Shown here: positions 43,373 to 53,671 of the stretch, piece by piece
How positions within the stretch are numbered: the first letter of the stretch is position 1
Layout of the letters: each line of letters begins with the position of its first letter
Assembly (NCBI RefSeq): GCF_000711215.1
Contig: NZ_JOMF01000006.1
Coordinates: forward strand, 124,001-188,000
Length of the DNA: 64,000 nt
Direction: 5' to 3'
Source: Methanomicrobium mobile BP
Lineage (GTDB): Archaea > Halobacteriota > Methanomicrobia > Methanomicrobiales > Methanomicrobiaceae
Position numbers and translations under genes: made by a program
The notes under the pieces: generated by a model
Database searches by the model: none
Told to the model about the DNA's origin: nothing
What the model saw: only the letters and a program-made list of their open reading frames with translations

Positions 43373-44629
43373 ATGCAGTCCGAGATAAATCCGTGGTCAA
43401 GCACTCCAAATTTGGACATGGAGAAATTATACAGGGAGTTCGGAATAGAGCCTATCGAAGATATCGTAAAAGGTATCGAAGATGCCCCGACATTCCTGAG
43501 AAGAAATATCGTCAGCGGCAACCGCGACTATTCTCTTATTGCCGACGCAATCGCCGCAAAGAAGAAATTCTATGTCATGACAGGTTTCATGCCCTCGGGA
43601 TATCCGCACCTCGGACATCTCATGGTCATGAAAGAGGTCGTCTGGCACACGAAACGCGGCGGCACTGGTTTCATATCCATCGCCGACCGCGAAGCCCACG
43701 CAGTCCGAGGTCTCTCGCGGGAGAAATGCAAATTCTTCGGCGAGAAGTATCTTTCATGGCTCTACGCTCTCGGATACAAAGGCGAGAGATACTATCAGAG
43801 CGAGAACGACAGACTCAAGGATCTCGCCTTTGAGAGCGCAATCAGAATCAACTTCTCGCAGCTTACGGCAATCTACGGATTTACACCCGAAACCTCGCTT
43901 GCCCATGCTATGAGCGTGGCAACCCAGGTCGCCGATATCCTCTATCCGCAGCTGAAATACGGACCGGCGCCGACCGTCGTGCCCGTCGGAATCGACCAGG
44001 ACCCGCATATCAGACTGACACGCGACGTCGCAAACAGTCTGAGGATGTTCACAATCCTCAAGACCGACGACGGCGTGAGCATAAGGTCAAAGAACGCACC
44101 CGCTCAAGCCATGGACATGGTAGAGAAAGAGTTCGGCAAAAACGGCTGCAAACGCTTTGAAGGACATATCGATGTCAGGGGCGTCGACATTGCCTATGCC
44201 GACGAAATCGTCAGAAAGATTGAGGTCGAATGCGGCGGATACGGATTCTACCTGCCCTCGTCAACCTATCATACATTCCTTCAGGGGCTTACCGGCGGCA
44301 AGATGTCCTCGAGCGTTCCCGAGAGTCTCTTCAGATTCGACGAGCCCGAAAAAGACATCAAAAAGAAGATCATGGGCGCCCTCACCGGCGGCAGAATGAC
44401 GCTCGAAGAGCAGAAGAAACTCGGCGGCGAGCCCGAAAAATGCTCAATATATCTCTTAAACGTCTTCCACATGCAGGAGGACGACGAAGAACTCAAAGAG
44501 ATGTGCAGAGCCTGCAAGGCGGGCGAACTCCTCTGCGGCACCTGCAAGAAAGAGACATTTGAGAGAATAAAAGAATTTACAAAAGATTTCAACGAAAAAC
44601 TCGATGAAGTATCACATATGGCGGAGTAA
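43373..44629 (+). CDS. trpS: TrpS, tryptophanyl-tRNA synthetase
   Basis: Class I synthetase of 418 residues, archaeal/eukaryotic type. The HIGH motif is PSGYPHLGHL near residue 75 and the KMSKS motif GGKMSSSVPES near 310. Between are VPVGIDQDPHIRLTRDVA and a C-terminal cysteine cluster (MCRACKAGELLCGTCKKE). A TATA-like ACAAAATAATAG ends about 23 bases before the ATG and there is no ribosome binding site, so the message may be leaderless. It leads a three-gene unit with pheS and pheT. Confidence 0.96.
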   Translation: MQSEINPWSSTPNLDMEKLYREFGIEPIEDIVKGIEDAPTFLRRNIVSGNRDYSLIADAIAAKKKFYVMTGFMPSGYPHLGHLMVMKEVVWHTKRGGTGFISIADREAHAVRGLSREKCKFFGEKYLSWLYALGYKGERYYQSENDRLKDLAFESAIRINFSQLTAIYGFTPETSLAHAMSVATQVADILYPQLKYGPAPTVVPVGIDQDPHIRLTRDVANSLRMFTILKTDDGVSIRSKNAPAQAMDMVEKEFGKNGCKRFEGHIDVRGVDIAYADEIVRKIEVECGGYGFYLPSSTYHTFLQGLTGGKMSSSVPESLFRFDEPEKDIKKKIMGALTGGRMTLEEQKKLGGEPEKCSIYLLNVFHMQEDDEELKEMCRACKAGELLCGTCKKETFERIKEFTKDFNEKLDEVSHMAE

Positions 44630-44632
44630 AAG

Positions 44633-46357
44633 ATGGAAAAGACAAACGAACTGACATACAACGAGAAAAGACTGCTTGCGGTTTTAAAGCCGCTCAAAGA
44701 TGCGGAGATGAAGAAACAGTACTATCAGCAGACGATAGCGACATCCCTCTCCGGCAATAACCTTCCGATAATCTCGGCATTAAACTCGTTAAAAGACATT
44801 CTCAGCGTCCTCGAAGAGAAGAAGAACATTGCGCTCAATCCGATACGCAATGCCGTAAACATGCTCGAGTCGGGTTCGGACGAGAAATCGGGATTTTCGT
44901 TAAAGAGACTGAGCCTCGCCAGACCTTCGGTAAAGTATCTCGCAATAATAATGGACACATCCGAGGAGGCTGTGGTGCAGTATGCAAAACTCCTCGACTC
45001 ACGCGGTTACTGTAAGCTGATCGCCGAAAAGACCGTCGCCTATGCCTGCACCGAAGAGGGTGCAAAGTATGCTAAGGAGGGACTGCCCGAACGTCGTCTT
45101 TACGACTCGTTTGAGAACTCCATTGCCTTAAAGGACTTACAGGCAAACCCGAGCGCAAAACTCGGAATCGGCTGGCTCAGAAAGAAGGGCTGGGTAACGA
45201 TTAAAGACGGCATTGCCACAAAGGTCGGCGACGTTCCTTTGGGTCCCGACGAAATCGCACTCAAAGACCTCTCGGTCAAGTCGGCAGGCACGGAAGAACT
45301 CCTTAAGAGAAAACTCATCACCGAAGACGAGATAACCGAATACTTCATCGAGATAACAAAGGAGGGCGAAGATCTCGTCGAGAAAGGTCTGGACCTGAGA
45401 ATCGAGACCAGCACCCTTACCGCCGAGCAGATACGCACGGGCGAATGGACAAAACTCAAACTCCGCAACTATAACGTTCAGACTCCGCCCAAGAGAATCT
45501 TCGCCGGCAAAAAACACCCGTATCAGCAGCTTATCGACGAGATGAGAGGCATTCTCATAAGTATGGGCTTCACCGAGATGTACGGCAATGTAATTCAAAG
45601 CTCGTTCTGGAACTTCGACGCACTCTTCCAGCCGCAGGATCACCCTGCAAGAGAGATGCAGGATACCTTCTTCCTCGACATGAAAGCGGAGCTGCCGCCG
45701 TATTACAAGGCAATCCGCGACATACACGAGCACGGCGGAGATACGTCATCGACGGGCTGGGGCGGCAAATGGAGCGAGGAGAAGGCAAAACAGTGTGTCT
45801 TAAGGACGCATACCACGGGTCTTTCGATTCAGTATCTGAAGGATCACCCGCACGATCCCTTAAAGGTCTTCTGCATAGGACGCGTATATCGCCGCGAAGC
45901 CATAGACCCGACCCATACTCCCGAGTTCGAGCAGCTCGAAGGCATAGTCATGGACTCGGATGTCTCGTTCAGACACCTCATGGGCTTCTTAAAGGAGTTC
46001 TATCAGAGGATGGGCTTCACAAATGTCAGGTTCAGACCGGCATACTTCCCCTACACCGAGCCTTCGGTCGAGCCCGAGGTCTACGTCGACGGTCTGGGAT
46101 GGGTCGAGCTCGGCGGCGCAGGCATATTCCGCGAGGAAGTTACGGCGCCTTGGGGCGTAAAATACCCCGTTCTGGCATGGGGACTGGGAATCTCAAGGGT
46201 TGCCATGCTGAAGATGGGACTTAAGGATCTGCGTCAGCTCTACAGGAGCGATGTCGACTGGATAAGGAGCGTGCCCATGAACAGAAACGAGATAAAGGCG
46301 ACGGCATGCGGTGATACCGATGAAAGAGTCGCAAATCAGAAGAACGGGGAGGAGTAA
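44633..46357 (+). CDS. pheS: PheS, phenylalanyl-tRNA synthetase alpha subunit
   Basis: Catalytic subunit of 574 residues, archaeal form with a long N-terminal region of winged-helix domains (residues 1-270). Class II motifs are seen in [37 protein letters not shown] (motif 2) and [14 protein letters not shown] (motif 3). The Phe pocket has [17 protein letters not shown] lies eight bases before the ATG, and the gene begins four bases after trpS. Confidence 0.97.
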   Translation: MEKTNELTYNEKRLLAVLKPLKDAEMKKQYYQQTIATSLSGNNLPIISALNSLKDILSVLEEKKNIALNPIRNAVNMLESGSDEKSGFSLKRLSLARPSVKYLAIIMDTSEEAVVQYAKLLDSRGYCKLIAEKTVAYACTEEGAKYAKEGLPERRLYDSFENSIALKDLQANPSAKLGIGWLRKKGWVTIKDGIATKVGDVPLGPDEIALKDLSVKSAGTEELLKRKLITEDEITEYFIEITKEGEDLVEKGLDLRIETSTLTAEQIRTGEWTKLKLRNYNVQTPPKRIFAGKKHPYQQLIDEMRGILISMGFTEMYGNVIQSSFWNFDALFQPQDHPAREMQDTFFLDMKAELPPYYKAIRDIHEHGGDTSSTGWGGKWSEEKAKQCVLRTHTTGLSIQYLKDHPHDPLKVFCIGRVYRREAIDPTHTPEFEQLEGIVMDSDVSFRHLMGFLKEFYQRMGFTNVRFRPAYFPYTEPSVEPEVYVDGLGWVELGGAGIFREEVTAPWGVKYPVLAWGLGISRVAMLKMGLKDLRQLYRSDVDWIRSVPMNRNEIKATACGDTDERVANQKNGEE

Positions 46358-46359
46358 AA

Positions 46360-48000
46360 ATGGCAGTCATAACACTTCCGTATAAGTATCTGGAGGAACT
46401 TACCGGCGTCGACAAAGATACAATAATCGAGAGACTTCCGATGATCGCCGCGGATATCGAGAGATACGAGGACGATCACTTCGATGTCGAGTTCTTCCCA
46501 GACAGACCCGACATGTACTCACCCGAAGGCGTGGCACGCGCAATGAGAGGTTTCCTCAATATAGAGACGGGTCTTAAGAGATATGACGTAAAGCCCTCCG
46601 GAATCAGGTTCACGACCGACCCGAAATTAAAGGATATCAGACCATTCCTTGCATCCGCGGTTATCCGCGGGCTTAACTTTACCTCCGAGAGCATTCAGAG
46701 CATCATGGGACTTCAGGAGGCTCTTCACTGGGCAATCGGACGCGGACGCTCAAAGGTAGCCATAGGCATTCACGACCTCGACAAAGTCAAAGCGCCGTTC
46801 AGATACATTGCCTCGGAGAAGAGCCGCAAGTTCGTTCCGCTCGACTTCGACCGCGAGATGAGCATGGACGAGATATTAAAGGAGCACCCGAAAGGAGTCA
46901 GCTACGCAAAACTCGTCGAGAAATTCGAGAGATATCCGCTCATCGTCGACAGCGAAGACAATGTGCTCTCGTTCCCGCCGATCATAAACGGCGAACTCAC
47001 CAAGGTCACGACCGAGACAAAGAACATTCTCCTCGACTGCACGGGAACCGACGAGAAAGCCGTCAGAATTGCGGCAAACATCATCTGCGCCGCTCTTGCG
47101 GAAGCCGGCGGACAGATTGAGAGTGTGGAGGTCGACGGCGTTACCATGCCAAACATGGAACCTGTGGAGAGAACGGTCAGCGTCTCGGAGTGCAACAAAC
47201 TTCTCGGATTCAGCCTTAATGCCGAAGAGATGTGCGAGAATCTCAGAAGAATGAGATTCGATGCCGAGCCTGTCGGCGATCCTAAGACCACGGATAAAGT
47301 CCGTGTTCTGGCGCCCTGCTACAGAAACGACATCATGCACGACTGGGATATCTTCGAGGACGTTGCCATTGCCTACGGCTTTGACAATCTCGTCGCGGAA
47401 CTGCCAAATACCTTCACAATCGGCAAGGAACATCCGTATCAGAAGAATCTCGGGCTTGTGCGCAAAATAATGACCGGACTAGGGTTCATGGAGATGATGC
47501 CCTTTACCCTCTCGAATGACAGGGTTATGTATCAGAACATGCGCAGACCGAAGTGTGCGGATGCGCTCTATGTCCTGCACCCAATCTCCGAGGAGCAGAC
47601 CATGTTCAGAACCGATATCCTGCCGCTCATGATGGAGACCCTGCAGACGAACCAGCACCGCGAACTTCCGCAGAGGCTCTTCTCCGCCGGCGACGTCGTT
47701 CACGGACGCGAGACCTATCAGACCGTATCCGCCGTATCCATGCACAGTGCCGCGGATTTCTCCGAGATTTATGCGATTGTCGACGCATTCATGCATGAAC
47801 TCGGTCTGGAATATACCGCCGAAGTCTCGGATGATGAAGCGTTCCTCAAGGGAAGGCGTGCGGATATAATCGTGAACGGCAAAAAAGTCGGCGTCTTCGG
47901 AGAGATTCACCCCGAGGTCATAACCGCATTCGACATGGATCAGCCGGTAAGCGCTTTCGAGTTTGACTTAAGAGTGCTCTATCCGGAAAAGATTGAATAA
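46360..48000 (+). CDS. pheT: PheT, phenylalanyl-tRNA synthetase beta subunit
   Basis: Beta subunit of 546 residues, archaeal type without the bacterial tRNA-binding N-domain. Features are the B3/B4 editing region ([50 protein letters not shown]), the B5 domain and [13 protein letters not shown] near the end. GGGAGGAG before the ATG is strong. It starts two bases after pheS. The last 11 bases (AGATTGAATAA) are repeated immediately after the stop codon. Confidence 0.97.
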   Translation: MAVITLPYKYLEELTGVDKDTIIERLPMIAADIERYEDDHFDVEFFPDRPDMYSPEGVARAMRGFLNIETGLKRYDVKPSGIRFTTDPKLKDIRPFLASAVIRGLNFTSESIQSIMGLQEALHWAIGRGRSKVAIGIHDLDKVKAPFRYIASEKSRKFVPLDFDREMSMDEILKEHPKGVSYAKLVEKFERYPLIVDSEDNVLSFPPIINGELTKVTTETKNILLDCTGTDEKAVRIAANIICAALAEAGGQIESVEVDGVTMPNMEPVERTVSVSECNKLLGFSLNAEEMCENLRRMRFDAEPVGDPKTTDKVRVLAPCYRNDIMHDWDIFEDVAIAYGFDNLVAELPNTFTIGKEHPYQKNLGLVRKIMTGLGFMEMMPFTLSNDRVMYQNMRRPKCADALYVLHPISEEQTMFRTDILPLMMETLQTNQHRELPQRLFSAGDVVHGRETYQTVSAVSMHSAADFSEIYAIVDAFMHELGLEYTAEVSDDEAFLKGRRADIIVNGKKVGVFGEIHPEVITAFDMDQPVSAFEFDLRVLYPEKIE

Positions 48001-48025
48001 GATTGAATAATCCATTCAAAAATAC

Positions 48026-48073
48026 TTTTGAAAATGAATTTGAAAATAAATTTGAAAATATATCGAAACGTTT
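48026..48073. repeat. 12-base tandem repeat (ATTTGAAAATAA type)
   Basis: Units of 12 bases at 48026, 48038 and 48050 are close copies, and a worn fourth is at 48062. The array lies between pheT and the hairpin terminator, and the hairpin's left arm overlaps the last unit. Confidence 0.7.
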
Positions 48074-48102
48074 GAGATATCCTGTCTCAAACCCTGTTTT
48101 TT
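48070..48102 (+). terminator. Hairpin plus T-run terminator after trpS-pheST
   Basis: GTTTGAGA (48070-48077) and TCTCAAAC (48085-48092) form a perfect eight-base stem with a seven-base loop. Six T follow at 48097-48102. The form is that of a bacterial intrinsic terminator. Confidence 0.6.
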
Positions 48103-48128
48103 GATGTGTTGCACCGGATACATAGGTA

Positions 48129-48140
48129 ACATATAAATTC
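48129..48140 (+). promoter_or_regulatory. TATA box of the surface protein-ABC operon
   Basis: ACATATAAATTC lies 55-60 bases before the ATG at 48193, giving a leader of about 35 bases. Confidence 0.45.
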
Positions 48141-48192
48141 AAATCCAAAAAATACTGTACGTCAAAATATTCCCGCCATTTGAGGGCAAAAC

Positions 48193-49452
48193 ATGAAACT
48201 TCAGAATAAATTTCTCGCAACAATATTTTTGATAATGCTTGCGGCATTCGCAGGCACGGTATCGGCGGCAGACGAAAATTCGGGCTCGGCATACCTTACA
48301 ATCACGGGTGTATCCTCCGATCCCGCCGTCTTCATGTACGGCGATACCGGAACGGTCACGGTAAAAATCAAGAATACTGGTACTACAAGCGTCAACTATC
48401 AGCGTGCCGACCTGTTCTCGAAGGACATAAAAGTCTTAAATGACGATGCATACGACACAGCGGGATTCATCGGCGGAGGCAACGAGATTGAATTCGTATT
48501 CTATGTCAAAGCAACATCTAATGACGGAATATACTATCCGCGTTTCTATCTTGATATGAAAGGCTCGGGCAGTGTAAGCCACAACGTGCCCGTCAAGATA
48601 GAGAATTCGGGGCTTGTGATTTCGGCGCTGAACGCTCCCGATTACTATCAGGAAGGCATAAGCAAGAAGATAAATGTCCTTGTCGGAAACCCGAGAGAGA
48701 ACGCGGTTTCGGGCGTTACCGTAAACGTTAAGGGTGACGTTACCACGACACAGACAAGCCGGTTCATAGGCGCACTTGCCGCGGATGCCTCGGCAACGGC
48801 GGAATTCGAGGTTACACCGACTTCGGAGGGCACAATGACCTTTGAGGTATCCTATAAGAACGGCATGACCACGCATACGTCCGAACTGACCCTGCCCATA
48901 GTCTACGGCACGAGCAAGGTCTCGCCCAATCCCATTATCACAAATGTCAAGTTAACCGACAACGGCGGATACAAAACACTCTCCGGCGATGTCAACAATG
49001 CCGGAATCGAAGACGCAAAATCGATGGTTGTCACGGCAGCCTCACCTGCGGTCCCGGTAGACCCGTACAAATCCTCGGTCATCGGATCGCTTGACTCGGA
49101 TGACTTCTCAAGCTTCGAGATTACATTCAGATGCGACAGTGAAGAGATACCCGTGCTCATCACCTTCAAGGATGCCGCCGGAAACACCTATACAAAGACC
49201 GATAAGATAAAGAGCAATTCAGATGGTGAACTCACTTCGGAAAGCGCTACAGGCGAAGGTAAGGGACAGTTCCCGCAGAACGGCGGCAGAGGCATGAGCG
49301 GAATGATGAGAGGCATGGGCGGCGGAGGTCTCCCGATTACCTGGATAATCATACTCATAATCATAGCCGGCGGTGTTGCCGTGGCATGGAAGAAGGGCTA
49401 TCTCACAAAGGCAACGGATGCGATAAATAAACAGACGGAAAAGAAGAACTGA
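48193..49452 (+). CDS. Membrane-anchored surface protein (COG1361-like)
   Basis: A 419-residue exported protein. Signal peptide at 7-26 (TIFLIMLAAFAGTVSA), then three immunoglobulin-like beta domains of the CARDB/NEW3 kind (FMYGDTGTVTVKIKNTGTTSVNY, YYQEGISKKINVLVGNPRENAVSGV, NAGIEDAKSMVV). A Gly/Met-rich spacer follows (GGRGMSGMMRGMGGGG), and a C-terminal membrane helix at about 390-408 with a basic tail. It is first in an operon with a MacB-like transporter, an arrangement frequent in archaea. It may act as the outside adaptor of that transporter; this is inferred. Confidence 0.85.
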   Translation: MKLQNKFLATIFLIMLAAFAGTVSAADENSGSAYLTITGVSSDPAVFMYGDTGTVTVKIKNTGTTSVNYQRADLFSKDIKVLNDDAYDTAGFIGGGNEIEFVFYVKATSNDGIYYPRFYLDMKGSGSVSHNVPVKIENSGLVISALNAPDYYQEGISKKINVLVGNPRENAVSGVTVNVKGDVTTTQTSRFIGALAADASATAEFEVTPTSEGTMTFEVSYKNGMTTHTSELTLPIVYGTSKVSPNPIITNVKLTDNGGYKTLSGDVNNAGIEDAKSMVVTAASPAVPVDPYKSSVIGSLDSDDFSSFEITFRCDSEEIPVLITFKDAAGNTYTKTDKIKSNSDGELTSESATGEGKGQFPQNGGRGMSGMMRGMGGGGLPITWIIILIIIAGGVAVAWKKGYLTKATDAINKQTEKKN

Positions 49453-49468
49453 GTCGCGGGGAAACAAC

Positions 49469-50167
49469 ATGACAGAAGAACCGGTCATAAAACTGGAAAA
49501 TGTGACTAAAATCTACGTTCTTCCGACCGATCAGGTGACTGCGCTGAACAATGTATCCCTTGAGATATATAAAGGGGAGTTTGTCGCCATCATGGGGCAG
49601 TCGGGTTCGGGCAAATCCACGCTCCTCAACCAGATAGGGTGCCTTGACGTGCCCACATCCGGCAAACTCTACATAGACGGAAACGACGTAAGCCTTCTCA
49701 ACGACGATCAGCTCACGGACTTAAGGCGCGACAAGATAGGATATATCTTTCAGCAGTTCAACCTGATTCCGCTGCTTAACCTCCGCGAGAATGTGGAGTA
49801 TCCGCTGATACTCAAGACCAAAAAACGCGACACGACGGGGTACCCGGAAAAACTGCTGGAGATGGTGGGCTTGGGTACGTCAAGGATAATGCATAAGCCG
49901 AAAGAGATCTCCGGCGGTCAGCAGCAGAGGGTTGCAATAGCAAGGGCGCTCGTAAACGACCCGACAATCATTCTCTGTGACGAGCCTACGGGTAATCTCG
50001 ACTCGAAGACAAGTATTCAGGTCATGGAAATGCTAAAAGACCTGAACAATCAGGGAAGAACCATAGTCATGGTAACGCACGACGAAGAGACGGCGGCGTA
50101 TGCCAAACGCCAGATTCTCTTCTCGGACGGAGAGATTATAGAGGAGAGGTTCAATGATAATTCTTGA
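49469..50167 (+). CDS. MacB/LolD-type ABC transporter ATP-binding protein
   Basis: ATPase of 232 residues with Walker A GQSGSGKST, FQQFNLIPLLNLRENVEYP after the Q-loop, signature ISGGQQQR, Walker B IILCDEPTGNLDS and the switch His in VTHDEE. The EPTGNLD form marks the MacB/LolD/FtsE group, which drives mechanotransmission rather than import. It overlaps the permease gene by 14 bases. Confidence 0.93.
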   Translation: MTEEPVIKLENVTKIYVLPTDQVTALNNVSLEIYKGEFVAIMGQSGSGKSTLLNQIGCLDVPTSGKLYIDGNDVSLLNDDQLTDLRRDKIGYIFQQFNLIPLLNLRENVEYPLILKTKKRDTTGYPEKLLEMVGLGTSRIMHKPKEISGGQQQRVAIARALVNDPTIILCDEPTGNLDSKTSIQVMEMLKDLNNQGRTIVMVTHDEETAAYAKRQILFSDGEIIEERFNDNS

Positions 50168-51344
50168 CGATATCTTCTTTGAACTCTCGGTAAGGAACGT
50201 AAGACTCCATTTCTTAAGGAGCCTGCTTGCCGCCATCGGTATTGTCATAGGCGTGGTTGCGATTACCTCCATAGGTATCCTCGGAGCAAACATGACGCAG
50301 TCGGTTACCGCGGACTTATCGGCAAACGGCAACGTTATCATGCTCTCGCCTCAGGGCGGCGGTTTCTTCAGCGATGACGACGACTACATCTCCCAGAAAC
50401 AGCTTGCCAAGATTGAGAAGACGGTAGGTACCGAGAATCTTGTAATCGCGATTTATTCCGATTCCGACAAGATAACTGTCGGTTCCGAGGAAGGGAGGGC
50501 GTCGATTTACGCTCTGGATATGGATGTCCTCAAGAATCTCGTCGAGGTCGAGACCGGCGATTATCCGACTTCTCTGACCAGTGTCGTTGTAGGACCGTCT
50601 CTTGCCGAACGCTATAAACTGAAGGTCGGCAGCAGAATAAAGATAGGCGATAAGGACAAGGAAGACCCTAAGCAGACAACGGTGCGCGTATCGGGCATAC
50701 TCAAGGAGAGGGGCATGTCCATGGATTTAAGCTCCGATAACGCGATAATTACGATGGAGAAATGGTTTACCAACCGCTACGGCGACGAAGGTAAATACGA
50801 TCAGGTAAACATTGTCGTTGCCGATATCAATGCCATCGACGATCTGGTGGATAAACTGGATCATGCACTCAACTACCGCAAGGATGAGGTAAGAATCATG
50901 GATTCGGGATCCCTGATTGAGAGTATTTCCGCTACAATCGGCATTATTATCGCTTTCATGTCGGCAATAGGCGCCATCTCGCTTCTGGTCGCGGCAGTCT
51001 CGATATTCAATGTGATGCTGATGTCGGTTACCGAGAGAATCAAGGAGATAGGCATTCTTCGAAGCATAGGAACACGCCGCTCCGAGATTCGAAGGATGTT
51101 CCTGTACGAGTCGGCGATACTCGGTATCATAGGTTCGACACTGGGTGCGGTATTCAGCCTCATCGGAAGCTTTTTACTGACATACCTTATGCTTAATACA
51201 ACCGAGTATTTCTTTACGATGCAGAGTCTGATACAGATCCCTTACGGTATTCTCATCGGTATCGTAATCTGTGTGATCTCGGGAGTGTATCCCGCATGGA
51301 AGGCTTCAAACATGGACCCGATAGAAGCGCTCAGAGCGGACTGA
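50154..51344 (+). CDS. MacB-type ABC transporter permease (FtsX family)
   Basis: A 396-residue permease with the MacB layout: one N-terminal helix (LLAAIGIVIGVVAITSIGILG), a large extracytoplasmic domain (about 50-265), and three C-terminal helices in the FtsX domain (AAVSIFNVMLMSVTERIKEIGILRSIG, ILGIIGSTLGAVFSLIG, IPYGILIGIVICVISG). It ends YPAWKASNMDPIEALRAD, a family hallmark. The substrate is unknown; archaea lack an outer-membrane TolC partner. Confidence 0.92.
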   Translation: MIILDDIFFELSVRNVRLHFLRSLLAAIGIVIGVVAITSIGILGANMTQSVTADLSANGNVIMLSPQGGGFFSDDDDYISQKQLAKIEKTVGTENLVIAIYSDSDKITVGSEEGRASIYALDMDVLKNLVEVETGDYPTSLTSVVVGPSLAERYKLKVGSRIKIGDKDKEDPKQTTVRVSGILKERGMSMDLSSDNAIITMEKWFTNRYGDEGKYDQVNIVVADINAIDDLVDKLDHALNYRKDEVRIMDSGSLIESISATIGIIIAFMSAIGAISLLVAAVSIFNVMLMSVTERIKEIGILRSIGTRRSEIRRMFLYESAILGIIGSTLGAVFSLIGSFLLTYLMLNTTEYFFTMQSLIQIPYGILIGIVICVISGVYPAWKASNMDPIEALRAD

Positions 51345-51394
51345 CGGGGAACGGAACTACGCGACGATAGCGTATTGACGGGGATTAACGATTA

Positions 51395-51432
51395 TGCGGA
51401 TAACGGAATCCGCAATTTTTTTATCTTTTTTG
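51395..51432 (+). terminator. Hairpin plus T-run terminator after the ABC operon
   Basis: TGCGGAT (51395-51401) and ATCCGCA (51408-51414) form a perfect seven-base stem with a six-base loop. A run of eight T and a second T-rich run follow. It closes the operon beginning at 48193. Confidence 0.55.
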
Positions 51433-51539
51433 ATTAACCTAATTTAACATCTTTGGACTTCTTTCGAACAATAACCAAAGATTTAACAAAAACGGTATCC
51501 GAAATAATAGTGCATTCTGATTTTTCGGGCAGAGACAGC

Positions 51540-51977
51540 ATGAAAAAGAATACATATTACATTATTACTTCGTTTATAGTGTTCATAGTCGCTTTAATCA
51601 ACTATGGCGCGGTATGCTTAAACCGATATCCCGCCATGCTTATTGTGACGGCTTCTGTCCTGATTGCGGCAACAATAGTCTATATTTTGAGGAGAAGAAT
51701 CGATGACGCGCCTGTAACCGATGAACTCATCTCAAAGATAAACGAGATGTCGGCAACACGTTCCCTTCAGATTACCTGGATTTTAATTTTTGCAGCCGTG
51801 GTTGCCAACCTGAACATTGTCTGGTATATGGATGATCCCGTATTAAGATCCGCTCTGCTTCATCTGGGTATGCCGTTTCTCATCAATCTCGCGATTATGA
51901 TAATGATATATACCATATTCAGGATTTATTACACGCATAAGTATCTGGGGCTTGGTGACGATGAAGAATCAGATTAA
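51540..51977 (+). CDS. DUF2178-like membrane protein, copy 1
   Basis: A 145-residue membrane protein with four predicted helices: two N-terminal, a cytosolic loop with RRRIDDAPVTDELISKINEMSATRSLQ, then two more, ending in the acidic tail GDDEESD. Such proteins are commonly encoded with a small HTH regulator, as here (17-base overlap with the next gene). They are thought to act as membrane partners of the regulator, but no function is established. A second copy is at 53672. Confidence 0.8.
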   Translation: MKKNTYYIITSFIVFIVALINYGAVCLNRYPAMLIVTASVLIAATIVYILRRRIDDAPVTDELISKINEMSATRSLQITWILIFAAVVANLNIVWYMDDPVLRSALLHLGMPFLINLAIMIMIYTIFRIYYTHKYLGLGDDEESD

Positions 51978-52155
51978 GGTATATCGCGCAAAATACGATC
52001 TGACTCAGTGGGATCTGGCGGATGACGTAGGGGTAACCCGTCAGACCATTATCGCAATCGAGAAGAATAAGTATTCGCCATCGCTTGATCTTGCGTTCAG
52101 GATTGCCCGACGTTTTAATGCAAAAATAGAAGATGTCTTCCAGTATGAAGGATAA
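51961..52155 (+). CDS. Small HTH-XRE transcriptional regulator, copy 1
   Basis: A 64-residue single-domain Cro/C1-type regulator, MKNQIKVYRAKYDLTQWDLADDVGVTRQTIIAIEKNKYSPSL, with the recognition helix at VTRQTIIAIEKNK. It belongs to the short YozG-like group. The start lies inside the membrane-protein gene. It differs from copy 2 at about eight positions, mostly conservative. Confidence 0.9.
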   Translation: MKNQIKVYRAKYDLTQWDLADDVGVTRQTIIAIEKNKYSPSLDLAFRIARRFNAKIEDVFQYEG

Positions 52156-52343
52156 ACGGCGATAAGGGAGCAATGCGGACAATTAAAGCCCGCATAAAGA
52201 CCTTATGCCCCCACAGACATTCATATCCAACCAAATATTTCCATATATCACCAAATAGAACCATACCATCATATAACCCCATATCATTACATCCCCATTT
52301 CCAAAACCGGGTAGGGGCTTATCCCGCAACCACGTCTCTATAA

Positions 52344-53345
52344 TCACTTCAAATACTCTGTAAAGAAGCTCTCCAGCTTATCAAACGGAATATAGCCCTT
52401 ATCTCCGCCATCATAAAGGTCTGTATGGTTTGCACCGGGAATGAGCAGAAGTTCCTTGTTGTCCGTATATCTGCTGTCCTTCGTCATATTTGCATAGGCA
52501 TCCTTGCCGAAATAGCAGGAATGTGCCGCATCTCCGTGAACAACCAGCACGGCACTCCGAATCTCATTGCTGTACTTAAGAATAGGCTGATTCATAAATG
52601 ATTCTGTTCCTATCACATTCCAGCCTTCGTTGGAATTTAATGACCTTGCATGATAGCCGCGCCCGGTTTTGTAATAATCGTGATAGTCCTTCAAAAATTG
52701 CGGTGCATCGTCAGGAACGATCTCCGGCACACCTCCGCCCGACTTGTATTCTCCGTTTTTCAGATCCTCAAGCCGCTGTGCACACATTGCTTTTCTTTTT
52801 TCGTATCTGGCTTCCTCGCTGTCTTCCGCATCGAAATACCCATTTGCACTTACTCTTGTCATGTCATACATGGTAGACGCTACCGTAGCTTTGATTCTTG
52901 TATCAAGTGCAGCCGTATTGATTGCCATACCGCCCCAGCCGCAGATTCCGATGATGCCGATACGGTCAGGATCAACCTTATCGTTCAGCGAAAGGAAATC
53001 TACTGCCGCCATGAAGTCCTCAGTATTGATATCGGGAGAAGCCATATATCTCACGTTTCCGCCGCTTTCTCCTGTAAAGGAAGGGTCAAAAGCTATCGTG
53101 ACGAATCCCCTCTCCGCCATAGTCTGCGCATAGAAACCGCTACACTGTTCCTTGACTGCGCCAAAAGGACCGCATACCGCAATGGCGGAAAGCTTTCCTT
53201 CCGCATCCTTTGGCACATACATATCCGCTGCGAGCGTGATGCCGTAACGGTTAACAAATGTCACCTTGCTGTGAGCAACTTTCTCGCTCTTGGGAAATGT
53301 CTTGTCCCATTCCTGCACCAGTTTCAGCTCTTCTTTTCCGATCAT
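52344..53345 (-). CDS. Alpha/beta hydrolase, probably acquired from bacteria
   Basis: A 333-residue hydrolase without signal peptide. The oxyanion region is CGPFGAVKEQCSGFYAQ, the nucleophile elbow GICGWGGMAIN near residue 135 (cysteine where GxSxG enzymes have serine), the acid probably in VVHGDAAHSC, and the His in PGANHTDLYD. Family relatives, loosely called acetyl-xylan-esterase or YcjY-like hydrolases, are mostly bacterial. Codon use is less GC-rich at third positions than around it. It sits in reverse orientation between two copies of a membrane/HTH module. A TATA-like TATAATAATATAAT lies 12-26 bases upstream. The substrate is unknown. Confidence 0.85.
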   Translation of the reverse strand: MIGKEELKLVQEWDKTFPKSEKVAHSKVTFVNRYGITLAADMYVPKDAEGKLSAIAVCGPFGAVKEQCSGFYAQTMAERGFVTIAFDPSFTGESGGNVRYMASPDINTEDFMAAVDFLSLNDKVDPDRIGIIGICGWGGMAINTAALDTRIKATVASTMYDMTRVSANGYFDAEDSEEARYEKRKAMCAQRLEDLKNGEYKSGGGVPEIVPDDAPQFLKDYHDYYKTGRGYHARSLNSNEGWNVIGTESFMNQPILKYSNEIRSAVLVVHGDAAHSCYFGKDAYANMTKDSRYTDNKELLLIPGANHTDLYDGGDKGYIPFDKLESFFTEYLK

Positions 53346-53671
53346 CTTAAATGCCCCGTATTATATTATTATACCCGTTCTTTACATAATCTTATAAATA
53401 GGTTCGGGTATGCCGTAAAGATGCTGCGGATTGGCTTATTTTTCCTGCACACACAAATCTTTACAAAAAAGGTCAAAGCATTAGAAAGACGAAAACGGAT
53501 AAATTCGACACATCTGCGATTGCTATGCTGTTGATGAACGATAATTATTCTTCAATTCAGACGGGCAAATCGGCGGATGAGCAGACGCAGATGCTTTTTG
53601 ACAATACCAATACGTTTAACGGATGCGGTATCCGAATAATTATTCATTCGGAATTACAAGGCGGAGATAAC

